Assembly (NCBI GenBank): GCA_002081555.1
Contig: KV920997.1
Span: 8,103 to 72,102, forward strand
DNA: 64,000 bases
Origin: Protostelium mycophagum
Lineage: Eukaryota > Evosea > Variosea > Protosteliida > Protosteliaceae
Direction: 5' to 3'
This document shows positions 50,829 through 62,510 of this stretch, one piece after another. The notes beneath the pieces are model-generated. The model searched no databases. It was given only the letters and a program-made list of their open reading frames with translations, and was not told the origin of the DNA. Position 1 is the first letter of the stretch. The number at the start of each line of letters is the position of its first letter. A program made the translations under genes and the position numbers.

Positions 50829-52303
50829 ATGAACCACACATCGTGCGAGACAGTGAACCCATCATGGTGAGCAAAAACTGTCATCACCGCTTATCTTCTC
50901 AGCGACCATCGTGGGGTCTGCCAGAATAGCGGGTACTGCAGGTGCTTCTTGGGGTGAGCAGATGTCATGATGACACCCTTGACAAATACAGTTTTTTTCC
51001 ATCACAAGTGCATGGAGGCCCGTTTGACTGTCTATCCGGTAACATCACAAGTACGAGGATAAACTGACTGGTTTAGGAGTTGCTGACCTCCCTGGCGCAA
51101 GGCCAGCGTTAGAGGCCACCAGGATCATCACTTGCATCGGCTTCGGAATCTTGTTGATCTTGTCCGCATTCCGCCTCTTTGTGGAGATCAAGAACAGGAA
51201 CTCAAATGCCAGGCCATCTTCTATCTACAACATCACCAGGTTTTCTCTTGTCCTGATCTTGGCACAATGCATCAGTGAGCCTTTTTGTCGGGTTGTAGAT
51301 TCATTTTTGACTTTTTGCAGCAAGGCTCCTTCTTGGTGCGACGGGTTATTTAGAACAGATGTCAGCCCATTTCTCTTGGTGTTTGTTGATCTTCAGCGAC
51401 TGGCTTCCCATGACTTTATTCAGCACTGTACTGGTGCATTGGTACTAGTGACATCTATTCCATTCTTCTTCAGCTGAGGGATGCAGGGTGGAGCTCTACC
51501 AATTCACCATGAAAGAACTCAAGAGACAGGAGATGATCAGCAGAGTGAACCGCAATTATAATCCTTCTTTTACAGCCCAGGATCTTATCGAAAACATTGC
51601 CTTCCTAAACAAATTCAAAATCCCCTTTGTCGTGATCAGCCTCCTCTCCTTCTTCATCGGAATTGCGTGGGTGTGTAGAATTATTATTTGTACCGAGCTA
51701 ATATGATCAGTGCGTGGTGTATTTGGTGGGGAAGGACTCCCACGCAATTGATATATGCGTTTATCTATATGGATGTTATTACATTGCGGTGTGGCTGGTG
51801 TACATCGTCATCTTTTTCGTAGTTAGACGTCGCATCAGAGCACTTCTCACCACGTCATATGCTCGAGATGTCACAAAGGTGAAGATCTAATTCATAAATG
51901 GCTTCCTGAAGGCTGCAGATGAAAATCCAACTGGTGATTGCGGTGCTCATCTTCTTGCTGGACAAGATCTGGGGTCTAGTCGTCATTTATAGAATAATTC
52001 ACATTTTTGACAACAACACGACCTTGGTCATCCTCTTCGGCCCATTTGAAAACTCAATTATGACGATGCTGGGTACAGCACTTCTCTTGGAGGTGACGAC
52101 TCATGCGGGCTCTGATGTAACTTTCTGACACTCCTCAGGTATTCATGCCTGCCTCACAGTGGAGGAATTGGCTGTTGAATTTAAAAACAATGACCAACTC
52201 TGAATCAGATCTTACAGCAAAGGGGAGCCGTGCCAACTCATTATCTATGGAACCCGTCAAAGGCGCGAACAGAGAGAACCAATTTATTCCAAATAGAGAA
52301 TAA
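50829..52303 (+). CDS. Multi-pass membrane protein with N-terminal EGF-like segment
   Basis: Exons join in frame. The N-terminal part is Cys-rich and EGF-like (SCETVNPSCDHRGVCQNSGY with CRCFLG, later PFDC). It leads to hydrophobic segments: RIITCIGFGILLILSAFRLF, FSLVLILAQCI, LLLGATGYL, HFSWCLLIFSDWLPMTLF, PFVVISLLSFFIGIAWCVVY, YYIAVWLVYIVIFFVV, IQLVIAVLIFLLDKIWGLVV and MTMLGTALLLEVF. That gives seven or eight TM helices, then a Ser/Asn-rich tail ending FIPNRE at 52303. The pattern LFSTVLVHWVELYQ recalls THH1/TOM1/GPR137-type seven-TM proteins, but this is weak. No signal peptide is seen after ATG 50829, so an upstream exon may be missing. Function unknown; a receptor is possible. Confidence 0.65.
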
Positions 52304-52459
52304 AAGAATCGACAAAAACTGGTCACGACTTTCACAAAAGAACGCGAGATGAAATCATTGCTAATAGCGTTGTAGAACAGGATTTCTTGGAACATTATTT
52401 TTGAATTTTTGCGAAGGCGGGAGAATACAGATAAAGATCACACCTCACATCTTTGGACG

Positions 52460-55400
52460 ATGGGAAGGAAAGCGAGATATTCGAGCTCCAGCGAGGAGGT
52501 ATGCGAAGATATCCCTTTGCATCCTAATTATAATAGGATGTCTATGATTCGGCTGATAGCATGGATGACTTTGTTGTTGATGATGATGACACAGACGCCG
52601 TGAAACCAAAAAAGAGTCAGTCCTTACATTAATTATGATCATCAATCAATCATGACACCAACAGAGAAGACCGTCTCCAATGCAAAGAACAAAAAGAACT
52701 CTGATCTGGATTACAACCCCGAGTGGATATCAACCAAAAACAACAAGTATGTAGATGTTCCATTAAATGTTCACAGCAATTCTTAACGAGAAACAGTCAG
52801 AAGAACACCCTAAAATCCAAGAGTCTTGGAAAGCAGACAACCTTCACCTCCTTCTTAAAAGATTTCAAGAGGTAAATTGAGATGATATTGTCAATCTGAC
52901 ATGAACAGAAACACCCCTGAACCCAAAAAACCTGTCTCCAGAACATCACAGGTGATCAGAACTCTACATCATACACTGAACTTAATTACAGAATAATACG
53001 AATAAACGTCCTGTTCTCAGCAGTGACGACGAAGAAGTTCTAAAGGATATTTTGAACTCCTCAGACGAAGAACATCCCATCCACATCAGGTACATTTCGC
53101 AGGAAATCCGCTGTGATCATCGTCACCATCAGAAACAGTTACTAAAAATAAATCAGAAAAAAACGCCTGAAAAAGAATTTCCAGCTGGAAGAAGATGAAA
53201 AACCAGACGAGCCAGTAGACATCGACATGAAGCAGGTCGAGCTCATGCCCACAGACAAACTACAGAAGCATGTCGATGGGACCATGCCAGAATCAGACAA
53301 GATCAACTGGAGCGACAACACGATCGAGAAGATGAAGAGGGAGCTAAAGCAGAGAGGAAAGGAAAATTCCTCGAAATCTCGCCTTCTGCCCAAAAACCAA
53401 AAAATAATTTTAAGTTCTGATGATGAAGACAGCAGCATCGTCGAAAAGAAGAGGTGAGATTCTTTACCTTTCTAAGAAATGAAAGTGAGCCTCTGCGAGC
53501 GGCAGAACAACAAACTCATCTACAGCTACAAAACCATCTACAACCCCGCAGAAAATAATTCTCTGGCTTTTCCACAACAACCAATACCTTTTATGTTTTT
53601 TCACTTCAATAAACGCAGTGTTTTATGAGAAATAACAGTTCTTCAGGAGTTCCGCTGAGGAATTGTCTTCCGATGAAGAGCCAGAAGCAAAGATGTCGGA
53701 TGAAGAGAAGAAGATGGAAGTAGAAGAAGAGGAGGAGGAGTCAGATTTAGAGGCACTCACCATCGATGATCTCATCAATGGTTGCCGGAAATTCTCGAAC
53801 CAGATGTTGGCCAGATTATCCGAAAACGAGGTGAAATTTCAAGGAGATTTCAGTGAGATGGGTGACGTAAAATGCAGGATGAAAAACAGAAGCAGCCGGA
53901 ATCCCTCCAAAAGAACCTCAAGAGCTACCAGCTCATCGGTCTCAATTGGTTGTGCCTCATCCACGACTCCAAGGTGAGTCCCAAATCCCTTCGAAATCTC
54001 CACGAAATCTTAACGGAAATTCGCATTCGATTGAAACTGATGAAAGGTGAATGGCATCCTTGCGGATGAGATGGGATTGGGAAAGACGATTCAGACGATT
54101 TCATTCTTGGCGCATCTACAAAGCATCGGGATTGATGGTCCTCATCTCATTGTAGTCCCTGCTTCAAGTGATTTAACAAATTTTTATTTTTGAAATTTCC
54201 TCAAAAAATCAGTAAAAAATTGAAGAAAATGTTGGAGAAATTTCGTTCAAATGTCAAGTAAGAAAACTCACTGAAATTTCGCAGCACTGTTAAACTGGGA
54301 GCGTGAATTACACGAGTGGTGTCCGGATCTCAAAGTCCTCGTCTACCACGGAACACAACAAGAGAGGCAAGAGATGAGGGAAGAGTATAAACACAGTATG
54401 GACCAATTCAACATTGTGCTCGCAACATACAACACCGTAGAGAGGAGCTCCGATTCTTTTCTGCGCAAGAAGAAGTTCTACATGCTCATCCTTGGTGATC
54501 TTTCGGATTTCTGTGACCTTTGATGGATTTATTTTGGAGTTTTGAAAGATTTAAAAATCTTCTGGAAAAGCTACCATTTATACTGCGGCAGAGCCGCAGT
54601 GCTTGTCTCACTGGTGTTGATTAAACTCCAAAAAGGCTGTGCAGAAGTGGCAGCAGATTACCACAATGAACCTATCAACATTAGCGAAGACAAGCACTGC
54701 GGCTCTGCCGCAGTATAAATGATGTCATTACATCTAACACAAAACAAAAATCTCAACATGCATTAGCACCTCTACAACAAAGAGACAAATGTACTTGTCA
54801 AGACTCGCACACAAACAATATTTTTAGAATACTACTGAGATTTTACAGACGAGGCCCACAGCATTAAAAACGCAAAGTCGATGAGGTACAAGAAATTGAT
54901 GAGTTTCAAATCTACAAGACGTCTTCTATTGACAGGAACTCCGCTGCAGAATAACCTTAAAGAGCTCTGGGCCCTCTTAGTCTTTCTCATGCCTGGTGAT
55001 TTTTCCTCCATCTTTAGATATTTTGTGCAATATCTTTCTTATTTAACGTTAAGCTGCGACCTGAAATAGTCCTTGAAATCTCTCTGAAATTTCATTGAAT
55101 CTTCACTGAACTCTCCAGATATGTTCACGGAGTCCGCGTCAAGTGAATGGCTTAAACAATTGGACACATACAGCAAGGGAGATGGTGGTAAAGAGAAGAT
55201 AGATTCTCTCAAGTCCATATTATCTCCATTCATATTGAGGAGACTCAAAACTGAGGTGAATTTTTTATTCTTGGAAAATGAATAATAATATAATATTATA
55301 ATATATAATCTCATTCCAATGAAACTCGTCATACTGAGATGAAACTCGTCACATTGAGATAAAACTCGTAGGTATTCCTGGAAATCCCGCCAAAAGTGGA

Positions 55401-57116
55401 GAACATATTACGCATCCCATTCTTGCCAAAACAAAAGAAGATGTACGAAGAGATTTTGAAGAACTCCGCCGCAATGTGGCGCAAGCAAAAGAAGGACAAG
55501 AAAGCAACAGAGGAGGACCTATTGTGAGTGAAATTTCACCGGAATTTCACCGAAATTCCGACAGAAAGTTTGTTGAAAACTGATGGAAATTTCAGGAATA
55601 ATTCGATGACGGAGGATGGAGAAGTGGATGATACACCAAAGAAGGGGAAGAAGCCCACTCTTACCGGTTTACTCAACGGTCACATGATGAACATGAGAAA
55701 GGTATCTTCTCCGAGTTTTCTGGGAAATTTCCATATTCATGCCGTAACTCGATCAATTTTTTTAAATTTGTGATTTCGCGCCATTTTTTGTGCAGCAAAG
55801 CGATTTCTCAGAATTATAAAAACAATCAAAATTCACAAAAAAAGATTCTTCCACATAATCAAGTTTTACGCATCATCTACAATCCTCTGACCCGCCAAGA
55901 TATCATGCCACCCCGTCCTCGTCCGTTCCTTCTACAACGAGGAAAAAATTGAAAAAATGGCCAAAATACTCAAAGAAAAAGACGCAGAGTACAAATCACA
56001 GCCGCTGGCACACATCAAGGAGGACTTGTCCATTAATTCGGATTTTGAATTAACTCAATTCTGCTCCTCCAAGAATCTGCTCGAAGACTTTGTCATGCCC
56101 GACAGTAAGTTTTCATGGAATTTTCACGGGATTTTTTTGGAATTTTTTCGGAAATTTCGGTGACTTTTCTGATCCATTGCAGAGGAAATCTTTGGGTCTT
56201 CTGCGAAATTAAAAAAATTGAAGGAGCTTTTGGTTGAAATCTTTAAGAAAAAAGAAAAGACACTTGTATTCAGCCAATTCACCAGAGTCCTTGATGTCTT
56301 GGAGCCATTCCTGGAATCCCTTGGTTACGCGTGAGTTTTACATCGTTGTAGATGGTCATCATGAGAAGTTTGCATCTCACCGTTTTTTCTGTTTTATTTC
56401 GGTCGATTTAAATTGAAATTTTAAAAAATGATTTTTAAATCTGGTTAATCATTCATTTATATTTCTAGATACTTGAGATTAGATGGAGGAACACCTGTAC
56501 TAGAGAGACAAGAATTGATTGATCAATTTAACAAAGGTGTCGCCAATATCTTTCTCATCTCTACCAAGGTGATGAGAATATATTTTCCATTTTCAATTGA
56601 ATTTTTTTACAATTTTGAAAAAAATCAGAAAAAGTCTTCACAAAAAGGGAAAAAAATTGTTAAGTTTGCGAAAGTTCACTGAAATTTCTAGGCGGGAGGA
56701 CAAGGGATCAACTTGACAGCTGCAAATAATGCCATATTTTATGATATCTCATTCAATTACCAAGTCGACAGGCAGGCCGAAGACAGATGTCACAGAATGG
56801 GCCAAGAGAAAACAGTAAGACATCTTTTTTGGGAAATTTCTGCGTCTACAATTCCTTCTACAATGAGTTCTACAACTGACTTTTTCAGGTGAATATATAC
56901 AGATTAATCATGGAAAATTCTATTGAAGAACAGATGCTCCAACTGGCAAATTCCAAGAAAGTTCTGAATGACAGAGTGTTGGAGGAGGGCTCCCACGTCG
57001 CCGAGGAGCAATCAGGTATTCTGATGATCTACAACAGTGTAAAAGGCTGATTTTTTATAGAAGCGAAAGCCATCCGCAAGATCTTTGAGAGAATCTTCAG
57101 CGAAGAATCGGACTGA
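52460..57116 (+). CDS. SMARCAD1: SNF2-family chromatin remodeler, SMARCAD1/Fun30 type
   Basis: An ATP-dependent nucleosome remodeler. The N-terminal third from ATG 52460 is disordered, acidic and Ser-rich ([33 protein letters not shown]). Helicase motifs follow in order: [82 protein letters not shown], then [81 protein letters not shown] and [20 protein letters not shown]. The block between the two lobes ([17 protein letters not shown]) matches human SMARCAD1 and separates it from other SNF2 groups. No CUE domain was seen. An intron (about 54495-54848) carries a 147-bp MITE. The stop is at 57116. Confidence 0.91.
54575..54721. mobile_element. 147-bp MITE with perfect 34-bp TIRs
   Basis: Left terminus 54575-54608 and right terminus 54688-54721 are exact reverse complements over 34 bp. 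Each contains its own hairpin CTGCGGC-AGA-GCCGCAG. The 79-bp interior has no coding potential. It lies in an intron of the SMARCAD1 gene, away from both splice sites. Perfect termini suggest a young insertion. A target-site duplication is not obvious because the ends are themselves palindromic. Confidence 0.8.
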
Positions 57117-57294
57117 ACTTTGATAAAAAATATTTGTTTATTTTTAAATTTTTTTCAGATTTTTCCGTTGCAAATTTGTCCGACAAGGCTTCCACAACAT
57201 CGTGGCGGTAAAGCCGCAAACGAAAACCAGGTCTCATACAAAATAGACCTCAATGACGACAACACCACCGAGATCACTTGCCCATTCGGGATCA
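57117..57294. other. Short intergenic region with a hairpin copy
   Basis: GGCGGTAAAGCCGCA at 57204-57218 resembles the hairpin core of the nearby MITE. Otherwise it holds the 3' end of the SMARCAD1 gene and the promoter of the coiled-coil gene. Confidence 0.5.
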
Positions 57295-58167
57295 ATGGAC
57301 ACAAAGAAAGGATCGAAATCAGCCAATCCTGATAGATCAATACGCAGATCATCCTCCTCGTGTGAGTGGACATTAATGATGTTGCGCAATAAGTGAAAGA
57401 CGTTTTTATTCACGATAACCAGTCCTGTCTATGCTGGGTAGTTCATCACCAGGAGGAAGAAAGAGATCACAAACAACAGCTGAAGATCATGCAGAAGGTG
57501 GTGAATGTATTTTACTCATCGTTTAATGTCGTGATTAGAAGCGGAGAGGCTCCGAGCTATGATCGAAATGCAAGACGATTTTGACGAGGTCAAGAACCAG
57601 ATGAGGATGTATGCCGCGAGGAATTGTGACTTAGAGGCAATGGTATTACAATTACAACGAGGTACTCGATTGCGACAATCGACGTTTTGACGTCATCAGA
57701 AAATCAACTGCTAAAAAGACAGAATGAAGAAAATATTATTGCTGAGGATAATGTAAAAAAGTTACAAAAGAAAGTGACATCACTCGAGGATGTCGTCGCG
57801 TTTAAAGCACTCACTTTAGAGGTAAAAAATATTATCATCATTGGATGGTGTTGATTTCCGATAGAATGTGTCGACAAGCCCTCTAATGATGGGCGCAAAA
57901 TCACCCAGATTCAAAGTGAGTGTTTTCATTGTTTCATAAATGTCAACTTGGCACATCATTTCGATTCTTCAACTGATTCGATCACAGCCCATGATGGAGG
58001 ACAGCCTCAAACAATTTTACCACGGCCAGATGCGACTAGAGAGGGAGTCATTAGAGAGACAACACAAGATCGAGAAAGACAGATGGTTCAGCGAGAAGAT
58101 GGGGTACTTGCATAAATTGAACCAAATGCGCAGGAAATTGAAAGAAAACGGAATAGAGATGGAATGA
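57295..58167 (+). CDS. Coiled-coil protein of unknown function
   Basis: About 205 residues in five or six exons. The N terminus (MDTKKGSKSANPDRSIRRSS, then LGSSSPGGRKRSQ) is basic and Ser-rich, probably disordered. Long helices follow with heptad spacing (EEAERLRAMIEMQDDFDEVK, NCDLEAMVLQLQRENQLLKR, NVKKLQKKVTSLEDVV). The C terminus is highly charged (MRLERESLERQHKIEKDRWF, LHKLNQMRRKLKENGIE). It starts 178 bp after the SMARCAD1 stop on the same strand. I do not recognise the family; a structural or centrosomal protein is possible but unproven. Confidence 0.7.
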
Positions 58168-58566
58168 GACTTGTTGATTTTTCATCTCTCATCTTATTAT
58201 TGTTTAAACAACAGAGAAGCACAATTAAATCGGGTGTGATTTGGTCTCCAACTCAATCATCATAAAATCAGGCCACATCACGCCATGAACATGGATATTT
58301 GAATATGCTCATTAGAAATGTGGAAGATCTCAGAGAAGACCGTCACGAAAAGAATTAATCATGTTTATACGCATCAGCGATTTTCGTTGTGAACAACGAA
58401 ATTCAATGTATTTCGCGCTTTAAAAAATTATTTTTTGTCTTATAATTTTTCAGCTAAAAAATCAAACAAAAAAATCTGCAAAACACGATTTCTTCAAAAC
58501 CTTGATGATTGCACATCACAAAAAATACATAAATTGGGGGCCATACTTCTAGATGTACAAATCTCT
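58168..58566. other. Convergent intergenic region, no gene seen
   Basis: About 400 bp of AT-rich DNA between the coiled-coil gene (plus) and the four-TM gene (minus). It must hold both 3' ends. No repeat or RNA gene is visible. Confidence 0.5.
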
Positions 58567-59134
58567 TTAGTCATGTCTGATGAATATATTTCTGTGATAT
58601 CTCAATGTCAGAGATGCGAAAATAAAACTGAGGACGGCCAAGAGTGCGTCTATTGCCGCGACACGTCCAGACTCCCTCACCCACCGTCCACTTCTCAACG
58701 CACTTAAGAGGTAAATGCATTGTGTGAAATTAACCTGTTCAGATCAGTCACACACATCATCACTCACGAATTTATTTTTTTGACGATCAAGATGAGTGAT
58801 TGATTATAAAAACAATCATACCCCGGCAAGAACCCACAGTTCTGTCCCTGAAAAAGATGAGCGAATTAGCTCTCAATCAGCTCTCACCTCTTATTTCTTG
58901 TGTTCTGATGGACCTCCGAAGTCCAAGGAAAGACATTATAGCCACTGCGATGTTCATACCTCCCAAAAGACGAAGCAAGTCTAGTGTGACATCGCCAACA
59001 GGTCTCACATAGCTATATCTATGCAGTAATCCTCTCCCTTTTGCGATCATGTAGTATGCAGCCCCCCCTCGCCATATTGTGTTCGCCAACAGTAAGGCGT
59101 TGACCAGTTTCGAGTACGTTTGTATCGTGCTCAT
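58567..59134 (-). CDS. Small four-TM membrane protein, unknown family
   Basis: Three exons: ATG at 59134 through about 58892, a 26-nt exon near 58826-58851, and a last exon to the stop at 58567. Together they give about 145 residues with four hydrophobic segments: LVNALLLANTIWRGGAAYYM, LDLLRLLGGMNIAVAIMSFL, TELWVLAGVNFTQCIYLLSA and IDALLAVLSFIFASLTL. The loops are basic. The splice joins keep the frame and create the third TM helix, which supports the model. The upstream frame to 59228 lies in another phase and is probably leader. I do not recognise the family. Confidence 0.6.
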
Positions 59135-59644
59135 ATGTGTTGGATGCGCGAGGTGATGATGAGTTTTCCAATTTGTCTCGTTGTATAAAAACAGCTCTCA
59201 AAGATCGAATTTCCCTCAAATTGAACATTTTCAGCTGCTGTCACAGGACCAACAACACAGACATCTTATGCAGAGCAGCATAGAAGAATTACAGAAAGCT
59301 TTGCATGATGATTTTTATTTTATTTATTGAGGAGATGTGCCAGTTGATTTGATTTTAGTGAGTTACTGCCGAACAACGCCGTCAGACCCGTGGATATCTG
59401 TTTCTTCTTTCGCAAACTAGAGGAACAACCCAAGCGGGCTGCCCCAATAAATCATTCACGAACTGATCATCCAGTCCTCATATTCTGTAGAATATATGGT
59501 GTTTTCATCTATCACATTATGGGTTTAGGCTATTTTAGCATGAGGAATCTGCAAAACGGCTGAACAACCTTGACTGATTTTTGCGTTGGTACGTGCCAGA
59601 TGTGATGTGAATGTTTGCACAAAGAGGAGATGTTTATTCATTGT
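59135..59644. other. Intergenic region, no gene seen
   Basis: 510 bp between two minus-strand genes. It includes the likely promoter of the four-TM gene and the 3' end of CLPTM1. No feature could be supported. Confidence 0.45.
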
Positions 59645-62354
59645 CTAATTCTTCTTTTTCTCAACGGGGTCCTTCTCCTCTATCTGCAGAGGTGTACTTG
59701 TCGATGCTGCAGCTGTTTGTGTGGTGGCCTCATCATCTCCACCTATCACATCATCAGCGCGTGATCAATGTGTGGAAATGACAATTACCTTGTCCAAATT
59801 CGTTCACTCTGCTCTTATCCACAGGGTAAATCCATCTCTACAACGAGTCAGAACTTTGAAACTTGACCATCTACAACTGACCTGGTACAAAAAGATGAGG
59901 AAGACCACGTCATCACTAAAACATGACAACCTCCTGAGCAATGGCATCTTGATGATGAATGCAAAGAGATCATCGATCACAGTGTTTAATGCCTTATACA
60001 TGAATGATCTGAAAGGCAGATGTGCCACACTCTTGAGCTTGTAGTTGATGAACAGTTGAGGACACATCATGATGAAGCCAAAGGTATAGATGCAACCCGT
60101 TAAGGTAGAGAGGATGAAAGAGTACCCTGGAATTATCAAAGCCGTTACAAAACAAAATTCGGATGAACATTTCTATAAACGTTTTTAGTGCGGCAAAGCC
60201 GCATGCACAAAATACACTTAAAAACTCACATGACTTGTGGGTATCATAAAGGACAGAGTATACAGCATAACCAAAGAGCAGTGGGTAGAGGATCCATGAG
60301 AGGTACTTCATGGCTTGCATATCGTGCTCCTTAGTCTCAGCCGCATAAGAGTCTCTATCTCTCCACGTGATGGGAAATCTTCGGGTCCAGTCTACCTGCA
60401 TACTTTTACAACGTTGTAGATGACCAAGTTTTTTTACAATCGATGTCTTCGAACAGATTCTTCACAGAAAAATTTTTTAAACGTCGACAACAAAAAAGGC
60501 TGAAAATGTATTATTTTAGTCGACTAAAATGTCGACAATCTACAATACCTCAATAATGACGGCCTTTTTCAATTTCCATAATTCAATAGCGAGTCCAACA
60601 CCACTGCTTATCACGATGAGCCAGTTAGTCTCTGCACTATTCTCCAACAGATAGAGGAAGATGATCACTTGGAATACGCAATTGACGGCCATGGACCTCA
60701 AGGACATCCCCTCGAATGTCTTCTTGTTCTTCCAAAATGCGATATCTACGTGAAATTTCAGTAAAATTTCATAATAGAATAAAAAAGTGAAATTGTCGAT
60801 AAAATAAAATAAATAAATAAAAATAAATTCAATAAAAATAAAAATAAATAAAATAAGAATAAATAAAATTCACCATTTTTGAAAGCCAAAAAATCGAATA
60901 CAGAGTGCAGAGTTGTAACCACCATAGTCAGAGCTAAGAGGTAAGGGTTGGTGTCCGTAAACATCCTCTTCATCTCCTCCGAGTCATCTACAACTGTCAA
61001 CTCCCAATTTTTTCCCGCCATTTTTTCGGCACTTTTCAATGATTTTTCGCAGAAAAATCAGGGAAATTTCTCACTGTCTCCTGCGGTTCCCATGGATTTT
61101 TGCATGCTGAAACTCTCTTCCATCTGTACAAACATGGTCCATTTGATAAACGTGATGAGCTGGTAAGATATCGTGAGGTTCACGCTAGTAACCGTAGAGT
61201 TGATGGCGATATAGTGTTCCCGGAACAGCCAGAATTCGTTGAAGAAAAGTACGGGGTAGTATTGATCTGTCTCTTCATCTAATTTCATATCTAAAAAAAT
61301 TATATGAATTTATGAGGATATTAAAAATTCCAAAATTTCGGAAAATTCGTTGAAATTTCACATTTGGAGAACTGAGGGGGGATGCCACCCTTTGGGTATA
61401 CGGTGGTGTCCGCGACGAGTGTCAAAGTTAAGTTTGTCTTCCAGTGGTTTACGATCTGTACATCTTCCGTCATATTTTTCTGCGCCTAAAAATAGGTCAT
61501 GCGTTGTAGATACGTTTCATTCCGATGAAATCACCTCGACTAACTCCTTGTCTTGGATTTCGCCGGAAATCAGATTCTTTTTGATGATTTCTTTTCTCTT
61601 TGGCATGTGCTTGGTCAACGCTACGTAAGTTTAGATTTCTACGAGATTTCGATGGAATTTCACTCACGATGTCTGCCATAGATGACGGCTTTGGGGTCAT
61701 AGTTTTTGCTGGGGTAGTGGGTATAGCCTTGCTTCACGAAATAAACGTGAGCGTAAATTGTACCGTTGTCCCTGACAATCTGTGACGTGTTATGACGTCA
61801 TCTCGAGATGACTAAATACAAGTTGGATTGGAATGATGTTATTCTATGTCTTAAGAATGAGTAAAATAAGATACCTGAGGAACTGGAATGGAGATGTTAT
61901 GTGAAAGTTGTTCTGCATCTTGGCAGCCCCCAAATACACATTTGACAAAGTCAGCTGTTGACCATGCGGTTTGGTCGTATACGACGCCTTCATGCTTCCA
62001 AATGAGAGTATCATCTTCATTTTTGAAGTCCGTAAACCTCTCTGCGGGGGACATATAGACATAAAAATCCTGAGAGTATTGTCACCAAATATATTAAACA
62101 TTAATGCATGTTGACAAAATATATCCACTCACCAATACTTCCCCTCCTGAGTACATGTTTGACACACCACCAGGCTTAGATATCACTTTACCAGTCTTCA
62201 CATCTGTTACGGTTTTGGGCGTGCCTCTGCCGTTGAAGAACCACATTATAGCAAAGTAGATCAACATCATTTTGGACACAGATTGGAGCATGGTCATCCA
62301 TGATGCCTCTTGTTGTTGTGGAGGGTTAGCCCTCCTTGCGGGTGCATCACTCAT
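59645..62354 (-). CDS. CLPTM1: CLPTM1-family multi-pass membrane protein
   Basis: A family of ER membrane proteins linked to lipid scrambling (CLPTM1L) and receptor retention. The start MSDAPARRANPPQQQEASWM leads to a TM segment (LIYFAIMWFFNG). The luminal part has LDFYVYMSPAERFTDFKNED, LIWKHEGVVYDQTAWST, NGTIYAHVYFVKQGYTHYP and YYPVLFFNEFWLFREHYIAI, all typical of the family. C-terminal membrane segments follow (LALTMVVTTLHSVFDFLAFK, IFLYLLENSAETNWLIVISS-like, PLLFGYAVYSVLYDTHKS, YKLKSVAHLPFRSFMYKALN). The end is PVDKSRVNEFGQ and a charged tail (EEKDPVEKKKN) at 59645. About ten short introns; one carries a MITE-type hairpin (60189-60203). Confidence 0.92.
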
Positions 62355-62510
62355 TCGTATTTTGATTTGTGATCGTTCTATTTTCCGGTCTGTTGTAAAG
62401 ATGTCAGAAACAAAATAGCCGTTAGACTCATCTCTCATTCAAAATTCAAATTCGTCGTCTCACAGAACGGGCACCTCTATACGTTGAAGATGTCAAGATT
62501 CAAACGAATT

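Noticed and set aside
58573-58707. Plus-strand small protein with CxxC...CxxC, zinc-ribbon-like
   Set aside because: The opposite strand here is a well-fitting last exon of the four-TM gene, joined in frame through good splice sites. The plus frame is its shadow.
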